Shown one piece after another: positions 23,111 through 35,150 of a DNA stretch of 64,000 nucleotides. Below the pieces are notes generated by a model. That model made no database searches. It worked only from the letters and a program-made list of their open reading frames with translations, and was not told where the DNA came from. The DNA is taken from NCBI GenBank assembly GCA_036172665.1, contig CM069877.1:19431001-19495000 (forward strand). The letters are read 5' to 3'. The first letter of the stretch is position 1. Each line of letters starts with the position of its first letter. A program made the position numbers and the translations under genes. Source of the DNA: Prosopocoilus inquinatus (Eukaryota > Arthropoda > Insecta > Coleoptera > Lucanidae).

Positions 23111-23932
23111 TCAATAAATTCACAATTTTGTTACAAAATATGAACAGTCGTTAAGAGCTATAACTTGATAATAGTAGCATTTTAATAGATTAGGAAAGTG
23201 GGCAGTCCTAAAGCTGGCGCGAAATTTGAAACGGAGTCTATTGGGCTGTAAAAATGCATGGGTTAGGTTAAATAAACTCAAAATATTCACTCCACACAGA
23301 GTTCTTGTGAAAACTTATGCTTATTACTGAAACTCATGGTGAAAAACTTCAATAAAATTATTTCAGTTGGGCTTATTTTGCGTAAATAGTTAATTTATTT
23401 GTTATTAAAAATTTGTACAAAATGTATGTCTGAGCTAAGTACAGTCGCTTGTCAACAAAGTTAACAAACATAACCTAAAAGAATAAAATAAAAATAGTTG
23501 GGTGAAAATGTCTGTGAGAAAGCATGGAATGAGTTTGTCAAGTATCTTTCAAGGAAAAATTCAACAAACTGACTTATAGATGTGTGAGTTCTCGTCGATT
23601 CTCGTCGTCTTAATATTGTTCAATGTTAGGTTTTGTTTACGTTAACTCCGGCGTTATAGCAGCAATAATTTAAGATATATGTCCGACTTATTAGAGTAAA
23701 CTAAACGACTCAGCTCCGCCTTCTGTGACGTTTACTTTCCTAGTCTGTTGTGAGTGACTGTACATGAAAACGTTCGTGGGAGCAATGACGAAACAAGCGA
23801 AGAAGAAACTATTATAAGGAGTATTTCTTTCAGGGCTATTCTGTAACATTACGATTTCATAACATTTCACGTCGATTACCCACCGAAAATTGAAGAGAGA
23901 TGCATATTTATTTATTAACTCGAGATCACAAC
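23111..23932. other. No gene seen
   Basis: AT-rich sequence without recognisable coding or repeat structure beyond short runs. Confidence 0.4.
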
Positions 23933-24293
23933 GGTGTCCTAGTTAAAAATTTGGTAACAAAATTGGCAAGTGTTTGAAATAAAGGATAAGGTTATACTCT
24001 AGTTATACCTTCAGAACAAATTTGCGGTTCTAAATTTAATAATTATAATAAATTCATGATTTTTACCTTATCGTTCGCAAGCAATTTTATAGCAGACAAA
24101 CTAATTAATTGAAACGGCTTATTACAATGAATATAAATGTAAATAAACTAATAGTAAAATTGATTTGACAAATTACTTTGACAAGAAACTTCAAATACCT
24201 TGCCAACTTGGTATTTTGTCAATGTTCTGTAGGGAACTTGTTTTATACCAACATAATGCAACAGGTGGTGGTTTTTTTAATTTGTGAACAACA
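23933..24293 (+). repeat. ~360-bp dispersed repeat, copy 1
   Basis: Contains GGTGTCCTAGTTAAAAATTT, TTTTTACCTTATCGTTCGCA and ATAATGCAACAGGTGGTGGT. The same sequence occurs at about 50946-51299 (+) and 53846-54180 (-), where it forms the arms of a larger DNA transposon. This copy may therefore be a solo end or a deletion derivative of that element. Confidence 0.75.
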
Positions 24294-24791
24294 GCCGCTT
24301 TCCAATTACGAATTTCAAGCACTTGAGATGATCTAAACTGATCTGATCCGAACTACACTTTCGAGATTTCAATAGGAACGCTGCATAAGTCATACAGGCG
24401 TTGATATATGGGTAGTCATAGAAACAGGTGCGCAAGGTGACGGGAAAAAGAAAAAAAGATTAGATCGAGTGCGTTCCGCACCCTGCAGTTGAAACAGGTT
24501 GGCTCAGTTCGGAGGAGCTCTGAGTAGCTCATTTTGGCAATTGGAAAGCGGCTAAGGTATAGCAATATCAAGTCCATATCAGTATTACAGAATAGACCCC
24601 ATTTGTCATAAAAGATGTTTTATCATGAGCATTTAACTTCTAACGTAACCCAAGTGATTCGAATGTAGCGGATTTTTTCCTTTAGTAGCGGAATGATTAA
24701 CCGTTTGTAGCTGACAACAACTCTAAAATGTTGGCGACACTGTGCCTAGTTCTTTCGTTTACCACATGTCGGACCCCTACTTACTTTGGCT
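24294..24791. other. Small inverted repeat and GINS3-proximal unique sequence
   Basis: CCGCTTTCCAATT (24296) is mirrored by AATTGGAAAGCGGC (24540), bounding a ~260-bp stretch. Sequence from about 24660 to 24791 is continuous with the GINS3 upstream region once the following insertion is removed. Confidence 0.45.
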
Positions 24792-25930
24792 AGAGTGCCT
24801 TAAATCAGAGTGTGGCCATACGGGCGCCATATTTATTTGTATAACTTTGGAGGCAAATTTGAAATTAGGCGGGCGTCCGTTGACTTATCCTAATTTGCCA
24901 TTTTCTTCCTCCGACTATTTCCATGACTGCATTTCAAGTAAGAAAAACATAATCGCTTCACTTTTAAGTATATTTATTCATAGAACATAATTACACAACT
25001 AAGAAAAGAGCATAAACAGATATGAAATGAAATAAACATTTATGCTAATATGTAGACACTAAAACACTTATATAATAAAAATAATTATATAATTTACAGC
25101 AAATACCATCGACATACATACCTAATAGTATTTATATTGTATTATAACTGTGATGCCATAAATGTAATGAATCTTTTTATTATTTTCATTTTTAATCGGC
25201 AATTTAAAATAGATTCACTGTCTTTTATATTATTACATTTTTCAAAAAAAAAAACCTGTCAAATTAATGTTTTTATTTTTAAGAAATTCAAAATACTGTT
25301 GGAATACAGTTTCTAGCCTCATAAAAAAATTAAATGTTTCCGGATTGCTATAAAATAAGCAATTTTTCTTAAAACTTTTCAAAGTAGACTGTGCTTCTAA
25401 TGTTGCCTGCTCTACAGGCTAATTTTTCTGTAACTTTTATTCATTAATAAATGTAGGTTATATTACCAAAAAATAACTTACGAGGTTATAAGAGTACGGA
25501 CGGTATCAAATTGTTATTTCTTTTTATTAGTTGTTACACAATACTATACTTCTGGGCTAGGATTTTAAAAAAAATGTTTGTCGTTAATATTAAAAGAAAT
25601 TCTTACCTTTGTGCCACACTCAATAAATAACAAAAATTCTTGTCTACGAATCTGACAACTAATTTCTTAGTAACAGTAAAGTCAACAACAATATACTATA
25701 CACTATTAACAAAAACAATTAACTGATTAATCAATAACACTATTAAACAGTCACAATCGTCTCAATGTAGGTTAAATTAACGAATAACCATATGAAATAA
25801 CATTTCTCTTACCGCATCAAATACGCTTAGAACAAATATGGCTACCGACCTTGGTAAGTAAAGTCGAAAATCGCTTGCGACCAATAGAAATCGACTTCAC
25901 GTATGTCCACACTCTGATTTAAGGCACTCT
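24792..25930. mobile_element. MULE-like non-autonomous DNA element with 9-bp target duplication
   Basis: Terminal inverted repeats begin AGAGTGCCTTAAATCAGAGT and match for about 31 bp with one mismatch. The exact 9-bp sequence ACTTTGGCT lies directly outside both ends (24783-24791 and 25931-25939). Nine-base duplications are characteristic of the Mutator/MULE superfamily. The 1139-bp interior is AT-rich and encodes no transposase. It sits about 75 bp upstream of the GINS3 start codon. Confidence 0.82.
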
Positions 25931-26006
25931 ACTTTGGCTTAGTAAATTTGCATTTTTACGGCATAATTTGAGGTTAACGTAAATCATAAACGTCTAGTTT
26001 TAGATC

Positions 26007-26716
26007 ATGCAGTGTTCGCACTTTCCTAATTACTTTTCTCTCGACGACATTTTAGCCACGCAAGAACGTACCCCATGCAAATTCCTTTTTAACGTCCCAA
26101 AACTGGGTGAGACAGATTACATTAAAGCACCAACCAACATTTGACTTTATAATTCGTAGGTAAATTAAATCCCAGTGCTGAAGAGGACGATTTAAAAGCC
26201 GGAAGCACCCTTGAATTACCCATGTGGTTAGTCAAACCCTTATCAATAGGAAGGCGACCAATTCTTTCTGCGGAATTACCCCGAGTATACAAAGAGGCAT
26301 ACAGAGATATACTCAAAGCCGACCCCTGTGCTGTTGACTTACACAAACTCGGCCTGTATTTCTACGAACTAGGGGCGTATGCTAAGCAATTCGATACTCG
26401 TGGAGAAGTTGCTGAAATACTAGTGCATGTAATCTAATCAAACTTTTCATATTGGTATTGTTTGACGGACTGTCATTGGTTTCAGACGTTTAAAACTCGG
26501 TTTAGAAAGTTGATGGACCTTGCAGATAATGTTGGGTCCGACCCCAGCGTGCAAATTTCATTGGATTCGCTTGAGAGAAAAATTTATCATGATGGGTATA
26601 AGGCACGGACGAAGTTAAATGCATGGCTCGTTGAGTCTGGAGTACCTTTGGAGGCAGCTGACATGGTTGTGAATCACAAAAAGCGAAAGCGCATAGATTT
26701 AGAAGATATTTTGTGA
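26007..26716 (+). CDS. GINS3: DNA replication complex GINS protein PSF3
   Basis: Psf3 is one of four subunits of the GINS complex, which joins Cdc45 and Mcm2-7 in the replicative CMG helicase in the nucleus. Exons 26007-26106, 26160-26428 and 26486-26716 join in frame to 199 residues (human about 216). Introns are 53 and 57 bp with GT-AG ends. Diagnostic residues: FSLDDILATQE near the N terminus, LELPMWLVKPLSIGRRPILS, ELPRVYKEAYRDIL, CAVDLHKLGLYFYELG, and the basic C-terminal tail NHKKRKRIDLEDIL, all in the order of the family. The gene appears intact. A MULE-like insertion lies immediately upstream and could have displaced promoter elements. Confidence 0.93.
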
Positions 26717-26735
26717 GCTTACTTTTTTGTAACAA

Positions 26736-26741
26736 AATAAA
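26736..26741 (+). terminator. Polyadenylation signal of GINS3
   Basis: An AATAAA about 20 bp after the stop codon, so the 3' untranslated region would be very short. Confidence 0.5.
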
Positions 26742-27638
26742 ACTGGCTTGTGACTTACACCGACAAACTGTCAAATAGGGAGAGTTGCCAATGTACGTTC
26801 CGTAAACTCCTCCTAAGAAAGTTGGAAAATTCCCATTTTTTTTTCAAATTCCTGACGGTTCTTTAATGAATTTTAATTAAAAAAAGGTGTATTGTTAAAT
26901 TTATTTGTTTTTAGATAAAGGGATTCAACATGTTAAAGTTTTTTGAACTGTTTAATGAAATTTAAATATGAATGCCAGATTACCACAACGACCAGCTGAA
27001 TTGATGTCATATACAGCCAGTCCAACGAGCATTAAGAAATGTTTTTGGAAAAAATTAAAAGGGAGTGTCAAGTGGCTCCCTCAAATTCAAGAGTACTGTT
27101 CATAGATAAAAGATATATTAGATGTCAAAGCCAACTTTGTATATGTGGAGCAATAAAATGTCCTCACGCGGCCTGGGGTGAATTAAAATAAAAAGGGGGC
27201 GTAATTTAAAAATATTTCTGCGTTAACGGTTTAAGGATTGTTTAAGAAATTAAATAATCTAATACATTGAGCTGTATTCTTGCCCAAGATACTAGTTTAG
27301 GGCTATTCCAGAAGAATGAACGGACAATTTATGATTTTCTTTCTATAAATTATTACCACGCTTGCTCGGATCGTTTTTCGCTCCGACGCTTAATAAGGCC
27401 GCCCGGCCGTGATAGCCAAAAAAGTGCACTTTTCGCTTATCATTCTCTCTTACCTTATTTTTATCACAAATTGTCCTGTTCGTTCGTTTAGAACGGCCGC
27501 AAACGAAATTTAAACGTTTAATTAAACTGAAGTTTAATTAAAGAAGACTTTGGCTTCTGACAACCGATTCCAAACTTTTCAAAATCAATAAAAGGTAACC
27601 ATGGTAACTTAGAAAATATGCCAAGAATTACAGATTAC
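26742..27638. other. No gene seen between GINS3 and the retrozyme array
   Basis: AT-rich with a slightly GC-richer patch at 27360-27500 (GGCCGCCCGGCCGTGATAGC). The frame at 27267-27491 has no recognisable features. Confidence 0.4.
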
Positions 27639-27841
27639 TTTAAATATAGTGAACATATAAAATAGCGACATCTTACTATCGCTTTTTGACCTAACATTGC
27701 AGTAGGATAGACAAATTGAAGCGGGATTTGCTCCTAATGAGTCCCCCATGCAAGGCGGCCATGCTTGCTGTCAAAGCATAATGAAAGATTTTAGAAAAAT
27801 TTTGTGCAAATCGTTTTTGATTGCAGTGAGAACCTCGGGCA

Positions 27842-27890
27842 GCCTCTGGACAGCTGTTTCAGCGCTGCTTGGGGCTTCTTCAGCAGAAAC
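27842..27890 (-). ncRNA. Hammerhead ribozyme motif (one stem II mismatch)
   Basis: Same architecture as the other copies but with GCGCT instead of GGGCT in the 3' strand of stem II, giving one mismatch. Core residues, stem III palindrome and stem I are intact. Confidence 0.7.
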
Positions 27891-28252
27891 GTAGCTCGAC
27901 ATTCCCACTGCAGACCAAAAACGACTTGCCCAATTTATTCGCAAATGCGATGTAAGAATGATGAACATATAAAATAGCGACATCTTACTATCGCTTTTTG
28001 ACCTAACATTGCAGTAGGATAGACAAATTGAAGCGGGATTTGCTCCTAATGAGTCCCCCATGCAAGGCGGCCATGCTTGCTGTCAAAGCATAATGAAAGA
28101 TTTTAGAAGAATTTTGTGCAAATCGTTTTTGCAATGTTAGGTCAAAAAGCGATAGTAAGATGTCGCTATTTTATATGTTCATCATTCTTACATCGCATTT
28201 GCGAATAAATTGGGCAAGTCGTTTTTGGTCTGCAGTGGGAATGTCGAGCTAC

Positions 28253-28301
28253 GTTTCTGCTGAAGAAGCCCCAAGCAGGGCTGAAACAGCTGTCCAGAGG
28301 C
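28253..28301 (+). ncRNA. Type I hammerhead ribozyme motif, unit 1 of the head-to-tail pair
   Basis: Stem I GTTTCTG (28253-28259) with CAGAGGC (28295-28301), core CTGAAGA (28260-28266), stem II AGCCC/GGGCT, GAA, ACAGCTGT, C28294. Predicted cut 28294/28295. Confidence 0.8.
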
Positions 28302-28564
28302 TGCTCGAGGTTCTCACTGCAATCAAAAACGATTTGCACAAAATTTTTCTAAAATCTTTCATTATGCTTTGACAGCAAGCATGGCCGCCTTGCATGGGGG
28401 ACTCATTAGGAGCAAATCCCGCTTCAATTTGTCTATCCTAGTGCAATGTTAGGTCAAAAAGCGATAGTAAGATGTCGCTATTTTATATGTTCATCATTCT
28501 TACATCGCATTTGCGAATAAATTGGGCAAGTCGTTTTTGGTCTGCAGTGGGAATGTCGAGCTAC

Positions 28565-28613
28565 GTTTCTGCTGAAGAAGCCCCAAGCAGGGCTGAAACA
28601 GCTGTCCAGAGGC
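28565..28613 (+). ncRNA. Type I hammerhead ribozyme motif, unit 2 of the head-to-tail pair
   Basis: Identical to the motif at 28253-28301. Predicted cut 28606/28607, so cutting at both sites would release a 312-nt monomer from 28295 to 28606. Confidence 0.8.
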
Positions 28614-28888
28614 TGCTCGAGGTTTTCACTGCAATCAAAAACGATTTGCACAAAATTTTTCTAAAATTTAAATATAGTGCCATCACTGCCATCCCAGCGA
28701 CCTGGGGGAATTATAATTGCGTTTAAAACTGTAGCAATAGACAAACCCCTGTGGACTAGCGATTCTTAAATAATCGACGACAGAACTGGCAATACTATTG
28801 GCAATCCTGTTAGACTTCATGTTTAAAGGTTAGGTTATGTCAAATGTTGGAGAAAAAGCACTTTGAAAGTGCCGAATAACACCAAACC

Positions 28889-30248
28889 ATGAATTTAGTA
28901 CATGCATTTACCAGGTTAAAAAATAGGTTAGTAATTGCCACAACTTATGCTCTGATTTTAAGGCTTTCTCTACAAACCGTCAACAGAACCTTTTTAACGA
29001 GAAATATTACAACGGACAGTAGATTACTGTTTCGAGTTACACCGTGCTTGTTGTAAGTATCAAGCTTTACAGTTTTGTATTCATTTACCACACGAACCCA
29101 CTCATTTTTGAATTTCAGGGCAGAACCTTTGAAGAAAAGAAAAAAATTGGACCCCGCTATAGTAAAACAGAGAGAAGACAGAAAGAAAAAGAAACTGGAA
29201 AAGCAGATCCGAAGGCTACAGAGGAACTCAAGACAGTTAAAACCTATTGAAGAATGTGAGATTCCAATAGTTTTAATCGAACGCAAAAGGTATAAATCAG
29301 TGATTTGGTATCTGTAGAGTATAGAAAGAAAACAACCTCTGTTAAAATGAGTGTTCTATTTTTGCAAAGTAATGTTATACGTACAACTTGATAGTCTGAG
29401 GATTTTTAAAAGGGTTTTTATTACCCAGTTAGACCTTCTAGTATTTACAATAATTCCTATTATCATGTCATAAAACCCATTCTAAAAAGGGAATACTACT
29501 GAGTACATTTTTAATTGAGAGTTTGCATTGAGCATGTATCTGTAATAGCTTGAATGAAAAATGAAAATAATAAAAACCCAAGTCAAAGGTAAATTAAAAA
29601 ATGTCTCCAAGATTAATTTGAAATAATAAAGATTAAGTAGCATTAAATTTTTAACAATTATACAACTTGTAAGTAAAATATATGAAATTAACAAAACAAA
29701 GACGTGTAGATTCATATTCCAAACGTATCTTTGACTTGGGTTTGTATTGTTCTCTTGTACAACTCCCAGTATATTAAACAGAAATAAAAATTTAATTTGA
29801 CAATTGATGTCATTACCCTGAAAAGGGTTAACAACAATCATACAGCTGTCACATTAACAAATTTTAATTGATTATTAGTGAAAGGCAAAGGACACCTGTA
29901 AATCTTACCAATGAAGTTCTGGAACAACGAATTTTATTAGAAAAACGGTGGGCCAAATACAAAGGCGATCAACATCTGGCAGACATACAAATGCTTGATC
30001 GCATCGCATATTCACAACAACATGCTTTGGATGAATTAAGAAAGGAGTCTGAAGAATTATACCAAGAAGCATTACAAGTAAGTTAGCGAGGAATTTGTAA
30101 TTTTCGTAACAATTTTGTTCGTGCTTTGTTTCAGATCGACTTTAGACTAATTCCTTACAAGTTTCAGGGACCTGTTCATACCCCACCCATTGAAAGTAAT
30201 GATTCTCCTGATGGAGATTACAAAGATATATCTAAGGTTTGGGAATGA
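28889..30248 (+). CDS. MRPL40: Large mitochondrial ribosomal subunit protein L40
   Basis: A structural protein of the mitochondrial 39S ribosomal subunit. Exons 28889-29052, 29119-29289, 29879-30077 and 30135-30248 join in frame to 215 residues (human 206). All introns have GT-AG ends. The N-terminal ~50 residues are rich in R, T, L and S and poor in acid, as in a mitochondrial presequence. Diagnostic segments are AEPLKKRKKLDPAIVKQRED, the Lys/Arg-rich KKKKLEKQIRRLQRNSRQL, PIEECEIP, LLEKRWAKYKGDQH and QGPVHTPPIESNDSPDGDYK, which follow human MRPL40 in order. Two overlapping AATAAA signals lie at 30270-30279, just after the stop. It is intact. The start ATG is the first in frame; exact N-terminal length is less certain than the rest. 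Confidence 0.92.
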
Positions 30249-30634
30249 ATGAACTGTAGAATGCTTAGAAATAAATAAATTTTGTTTTCAAGTATAATGC
30301 ATTTTTTTTCTCTATTACATTGCATGAGAAGATTGGTACTCAATGAAAATTTTATTTTTGAAAAGATTCTTAACAGAAAAGTAATTTTTGGAATTTCTCC
30401 CTACTGAGCGTTAAATATGCGTATAGATGCATTTGATGCATTTAGCTACTTTCCTTTTACAGATTAAATAAGGACAAATCAAATGAGGAAAATGAATTAG
30501 TCTCAGATTAGATCAGTAGATAACTGATTAAAACAGCAGTTTGTGAGGATTTAAAATAGCTAAACTAAAATAGTAAAGGATACTGTTTAAGAGATAATTG
30601 AATTTAATCTCCGCCCACAGTAATTTTTATATCC

Positions 30635-30677
30635 GTAGATACGTATTTCGGCAGCTAAGCTGCCATCTTCAGTACGC
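30635..30677 (-). ncRNA. Hammerhead-like ribozyme core (family 2)
   Basis: Minus strand: CGTA, CTGAAGA, an extra T, stem II GGCAGC-TTA-GCTGCC (six perfect pairs), GAA, the palindrome ATACGTAT, C, then TACG, which pairs with the CGTA to close a 4-bp stem I. The T between the core A and stem II is not part of the hammerhead consensus, so activity is uncertain. Confidence 0.5.
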
Positions 30678-31003
30678 TACCAACTTAAAAGCACTAAAAA
30701 GTTCTAATAATAATCTAATCATCCTAATAAAATCATAAAAATGTTAAAACTAACAACAATCTAATCACCCTAAAAGATATACATATGTCTAAATGTAAGT
30801 AAATATAAATTAATGTGTAAAGATCTAAAATTAACCGTCAGAAAAACCTTATAAATAAGTTCTAACCACCTTATAAATAAGTTCTAACCAAACCACACGG
30901 AAATACGGAAATAGTCCAAAAACTAGAAAAAAGTTCTTATTCTAACGCATAAATAAGTACAAATTCCCTATTTGATACCTAAAAATTCTGAAAACAAACT
31001 ATA

Positions 31004-31412
31004 CTGGGTGTCTTATAACCTACGGAGGAGATTAAAAGGGTAGCTAGGGGAGAAATTTTTGGAAAAAAACAATAACTAAAAAGTTACAAGAGTTTAAAGT
31101 GAAATTAATTAACAAGCAAAAGTTACCCCCTGTAGTAATATTTTACGTCTTAGATTCAAATTTGAGGCATTTATTTTATGAATGGTGGTTTTGATAAATT
31201 TAGAGTTTATTTGACAATAAAGTTGCATTTTATGAAATAATTTTAATTAATTAAGAAGCTACAGATGTAAATTAAAGAAGAAACTGAGAAAGTTAAACTC
31301 CTGTAACTTTCTTATTATTCGGTTTCGATCAGAAGCGAATTAAGAAAAAAGCTTTATTTTGATGTCCTACCTCTGCCCTTTCAATCTCCTCCGTACGTTG
31401 TGAGACACCTAG
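31004..31412. mobile_element. 409-bp TA-flanked MITE inside family-2 repeat
   Basis: Ends CTGGGTGTCTTATAACCTAC and GTACGTTGTGAGACACCTAG are diverged inverted repeats that continue through GGAGGAGATT and AATCTCCTCC. TA flanks both sides (31002-31003 and 31413-31414). Aligning the host repeat with the 42.8-42.9 kb copy shows it was interrupted at this point. Confidence 0.78.
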
Positions 31413-31512
31413 TATATGTTATGTATAAATCGAAAAAAAATATATGTAAACACCTAAAACTAACCGTCAGAAAAACCTTACAATTAAGAGTTAACTAACA
31501 CTACCATAAAGA

Positions 31513-33022
31513 ATTTATTGGGAAACCCGAAAGATAAAGTTGATGTTGAACAGAAATCTGGAATTTATGAAATTATGTGTAACTAGTAAATATATTGGAC
31601 AACAAGAATAAATATATTAACACGTTTTAAAGAATTAAATGCTTAAGAAAGTATTTTTATTCGGAAAAATAAAAACAATTTAATGAATGCAGACAACGCA
31701 CCTATACCTAGTTCCGTATTATTTGATTTACTCTAATTTGTAGGTTGTTATTTGACGGTTCATATTTAGATATACCGGGTGGAAAGTTTCAAACCCGAAC
31801 ATAGCAACCTTGCATTGAGAACTACGTTAATGTAGATTACTGCTCGCCATTTAAAGATACAAAAATGGTAATGGTATTAAATGAAAGACAAAATTAAAGC
31901 CAATACTATCAACTTAAAATTATTCCTATTGTGTTAACGTTTTTGAAATAAAAATTAAATTTTTAAATTTCAAATGAAAAATGTAGTCGCCTTAGTATGT
32001 CAGATTTGAAGTTTGCAATTCAATAACCAGAATTTTGTACAATAGGCTTTTTATTCAAAGTAAAATTCCGTTCATCTGTATAACATACTGACGATGAAAA
32101 ACTGTTACGATTTATTTATTTGCACCTACATTGCTTCACAAAATACTTTCCTACTTTTCTTGTTAATTTCAAAACAATGTTGATGACAACTGAATTTGTG
32201 GAATTAATGTGGTTTTTATTTGTAATCTTTACAGTTATGTGTTACTTATTCTTGAACAGTGCGAAACTTATTTAATTCTTAGTACAATTGAATTTATAAC
32301 TGATTTAGTATCGAGTTATGTCGATATCGATTGCCCATGGCATTCTATCAAGTTTATTGATAGTATCAGAAACCATAGTCGGAAACGACAGTATTTTTGT
32401 ATGCAATGACACAATTATCATTCTAATAAAGAAATAATTGTTATAATTTAAACAAAAAAAGTACCTACCTATTATTTGCTCTTTACAATAATTCACAATA
32501 CTTTCTGACTGACGTATGACGTATAAATTATTTTCCATTAATAGAATAAGAGGATTCTCCGAGATAAAATTTCCCTAAAGTGCTTTTAACTTGTGGTGTG
32601 TGGGTGTGATTTGCTCTCGTCTGTAAGTTGTTTTTTGACGATTTATACATAATATATACACCTATGTGCAAAATAATAGCAGTGTCCATTTTTTTTAATT
32701 TAATGATTTAAAGTATCGTTAGTACTGTTTCTCCGCGAGTGCCAACTATTAGAAAGTAGTGCTAATATCTGTTAAACTGAATTAAAATAAATCTAACGGT
32801 ACCTGCACCTCAACATTATTCAATTGTTTAAAAAACTGATTTAAGTTTTGCGCAAAATAATAGCACTACGGCGCTAAGTACGCAAAAGTAAGGTGACAGC
32901 TACAGAAGTATTCGTTATTTTGTGAATTGGCGGAAGAATAAGTAAAATTAATTTTACATGCATAAAGCCAAATGCCTGGTCGCGCTGGTGGGGGTGTCCG
33001 TGCGGTCTCTCCTGATGTCATA
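31513..33022. other. No gene; Tc1-like end motifs at 32668 and 32852
   Basis: GCAAAATAATAGCA occurs as a direct repeat at about 32668 and 32852, a phrase typical of terminal or subterminal repeats of Tc1-like elements. No transposase remains. The rest is AT-rich sequence without features. Confidence 0.5.
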
Positions 33023-33821
33023 CTAGGGGTGCGTTTCGTTTGCGCGCTCATACGCTTCAAGCGCTTACGCTTACAAGCGCTATTTTCTGCTGTTTCCTTT
33101 GACGCTTAGTCGCATCAGGCGTTATAAGCAAAAGTGTTTCTTTTGGCTGTTGTGTGCACAATAAATTCATAACCTTCACAACTTGTGCGGTGCTGCAGTA
33201 CTACAATTAATTATCTTCCTAAAGACGCTAAAGACCAACGCCTTTTGAAATATACATAGTTAAATTTCACAAAAAAATGAACGACAGCAATATTTCATAA
33301 GTAAATTTTGCAAACCTGTGCCAGTTTAAGTTTTATATCATTTGATCAATAATGGATATACAAGACAGGATCATTAGAATATATGGACACCTAAGATATC
33401 TGCTTGTCAGTATTTTGAAACAAAAATATAGTATGTCAGAAATAAGATGCACAGTTTTTTAAAATCTGCCCCATAAAATCATTTTCTATTATAACCATGA
33501 AAATTAACTTCATTAGTGAAATTAAACCAAACATAAATAGCTGCAACGCAATATTTATAACCAACCGCTACTAGACTGCTACCTGTGTGAGGATGATTCC
33601 CTCATACGTTCCATTTGTGGCATAAGCGCCATTAAGCGCTCACGCTTTTGCTGCCCTACCTCGATGGAATAAGCGATTGTGAGCACAGACTATGACGTCA
33701 CAATGACGTTTCCATATCGTCACCTAGCGCTTTGTGAACGTTTGCAAAACCAAAAGGAACAGGTTAAGCAATGCTTACAAACGCTCAAAGCGAATAAGCG
33801 CGCAAATGAAACGCACCCTAG
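33023..33821. mobile_element. ~800-bp inverted-repeat element with GCGTTTC ends
   Basis: The left end CTAGGGGTGCGTTTCGTTTG and right end AAATGAAACGCACCCTAG are inverted repeats that extend through GCGCGC and AAGCG words. The subterminal regions are full of AAGCGCTTACGC-like units. The interior is non-coding. No reliable target duplication was found, so the superfamily is open. Confidence 0.7.
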
Positions 33822-34608
33822 ACTGTAGACCATAACAACGCAACTATTATGATGATTTTAAATGGAGCTTCAGTTTGGACGAGTGACGTAGACGTGAGAC
33901 CTATACGAAAAATGTCGAATCCGTCCGATATTGCATGAGGCAACTTCCTATACATATACTAACTTTGGGTCAGATTAGCCTAAACGCCTTAAGGTAGGTG
34001 TGAAAAACAGTCAAAATAATTATTACTAATGTCAACCGGTTCATTTGTTTTTATAATATAATATAACTGAGACTTAAGAGCCTTATCAAATTGTAATTTA
34101 TTATCGCAACAATCTTATGCGCATGTCCAGGAATCTTGTAACCAAATGTAAGAGCTGAGGTTGATATGTAAGGTCTGCTGTCAACAATTGTAAAAACCGC
34201 TTTTCAGAGCGTTGAATGTCTTTTGTAGGTACAACGATGCTCACCATAAATGATACCATACCAGTTTCACAGCCCTTACGCTGCATGTTCTTAAGGGTGT
34301 GATTCGCATGCAGGAGTATCATTTAAGTTGAGCATCGTAGTTCATAATGAATAAGAAAGGTTGTCCTTACCTGTAATTTTCCATTCAAGCAGGTAGCGTA
34401 CTTTAAATGAGTTAAACACGATTGATTTATTAATAACTCTTTCGAAGGGCGGTTCTTGAGTTCGGAAACTGTACAACACATAAAATCACTCATGTGCTAC
34501 AATGGATTTATTAAACACTAAGTTAAATTCATACAAAAAGAAAGAATAAAGAAAATATATAAAAGTACAAAAAGAAACTTTGAAGAAAAAGGGAACATGA
34601 TATATACA
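33822..34608. other. No supported gene
   Basis: A minus-strand frame at 34101-34322 has no recognisable domain and no splice context. Confidence 0.4.
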
Positions 34609-35150
34609 GGGTGATTCACGGAACCTGTTCGTTAAAACTTTACGGACTTCCCCTTTGAAATTCTATTTCCTATTTTCAATTATAAGTTAGCGATAATGAT
34701 CTATTAAAATATAATATTTCCAACTTTCGGGCACTACCGGTTATACCGGAAGTTGCTGTCAACTTTCTTATTTTAAATGCAATACTCTATTTTTTTATTG
34801 CATTTTTCAATTCCTCAGGAAATTCTAAAATTATTTTATTCAACATATGATACAAGAAAAATTAGGTGTTTCAGAGTTATTTCCATTTTTTCAAACTTGC
34901 AATACCTTGCTTATGACTGCCATCTTTGAGCAACAAAAGCCATGATGTTAATTCTTGGCCTGTAGTAGACTACAGTAACGTGCTTTGAGATCATGCCCAG
35001 TATTAAACTTAATTGTCTACAGGGTGGTTAAAAAGTAACTTCTATTCGAGCTGATTTCAACTGTCAAAAAGTCATGCTTTTTAAATAGAACACCCGGTAT
35101 ATTTTTATACCACGAGACTGAGGATTAGTTTTTCTTTCGTCCTGTATTAT
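34609..35150 (+). repeat. CAGGG-type repeat family, copy 2
   Basis: Starts TACAGGGTGATTCACGGAAC. Shares AAACTTTACGGACTTCCCCT, TATACCGGAAGTTGCTGTCA and GGCCTGTAGTAGACTACAGT with the copies at 12340 and 44888. It is a shorter copy with no partner arm. Confidence 0.7.

Larger units (their letters stand above)
27652..28666. mobile_element. Compound retrozyme-like insertion: inverted array of the 312-bp monomer
   Basis: A 1015-bp insertion flanked by a perfect 13-bp target duplication TTTAAATATAGTG (27639-27651 and 28667-28679). From 27652 to about 28130 the monomer is on the minus strand (about 1.5 copies); from about 28131 to 28666 it is on the plus strand (about 1.7 copies, head to tail). The two plus-strand ribozyme cut sites are 312 nt apart. 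The single outer duplication shows that the whole inverted array integrated at once, most simply by twin priming on a multimeric RNA. Open frames across it are repeats, not proteins. Confidence 0.88.
30562..31510 (-). repeat. Ribozyme-bearing repeat family 2, copy 1, split by a MITE
   Basis: Minus-strand copy matching 43230-43525. It contains the family's hammerhead-like core at 30635-30677 and the downstream blocks CATCCTAATAAAATCATAAA and ACTAACAACAATCTAATCAC, then GTCAGAAAAACCTTA. The match resumes at 31413 after a 409-bp MITE. No open reading frame of note. Confidence 0.75.

Noticed and set aside
32866..33060. Minus-strand frame with a Pro-rich stretch
   Set aside because: Short, overlaps a transposon border, no homologue recognised.
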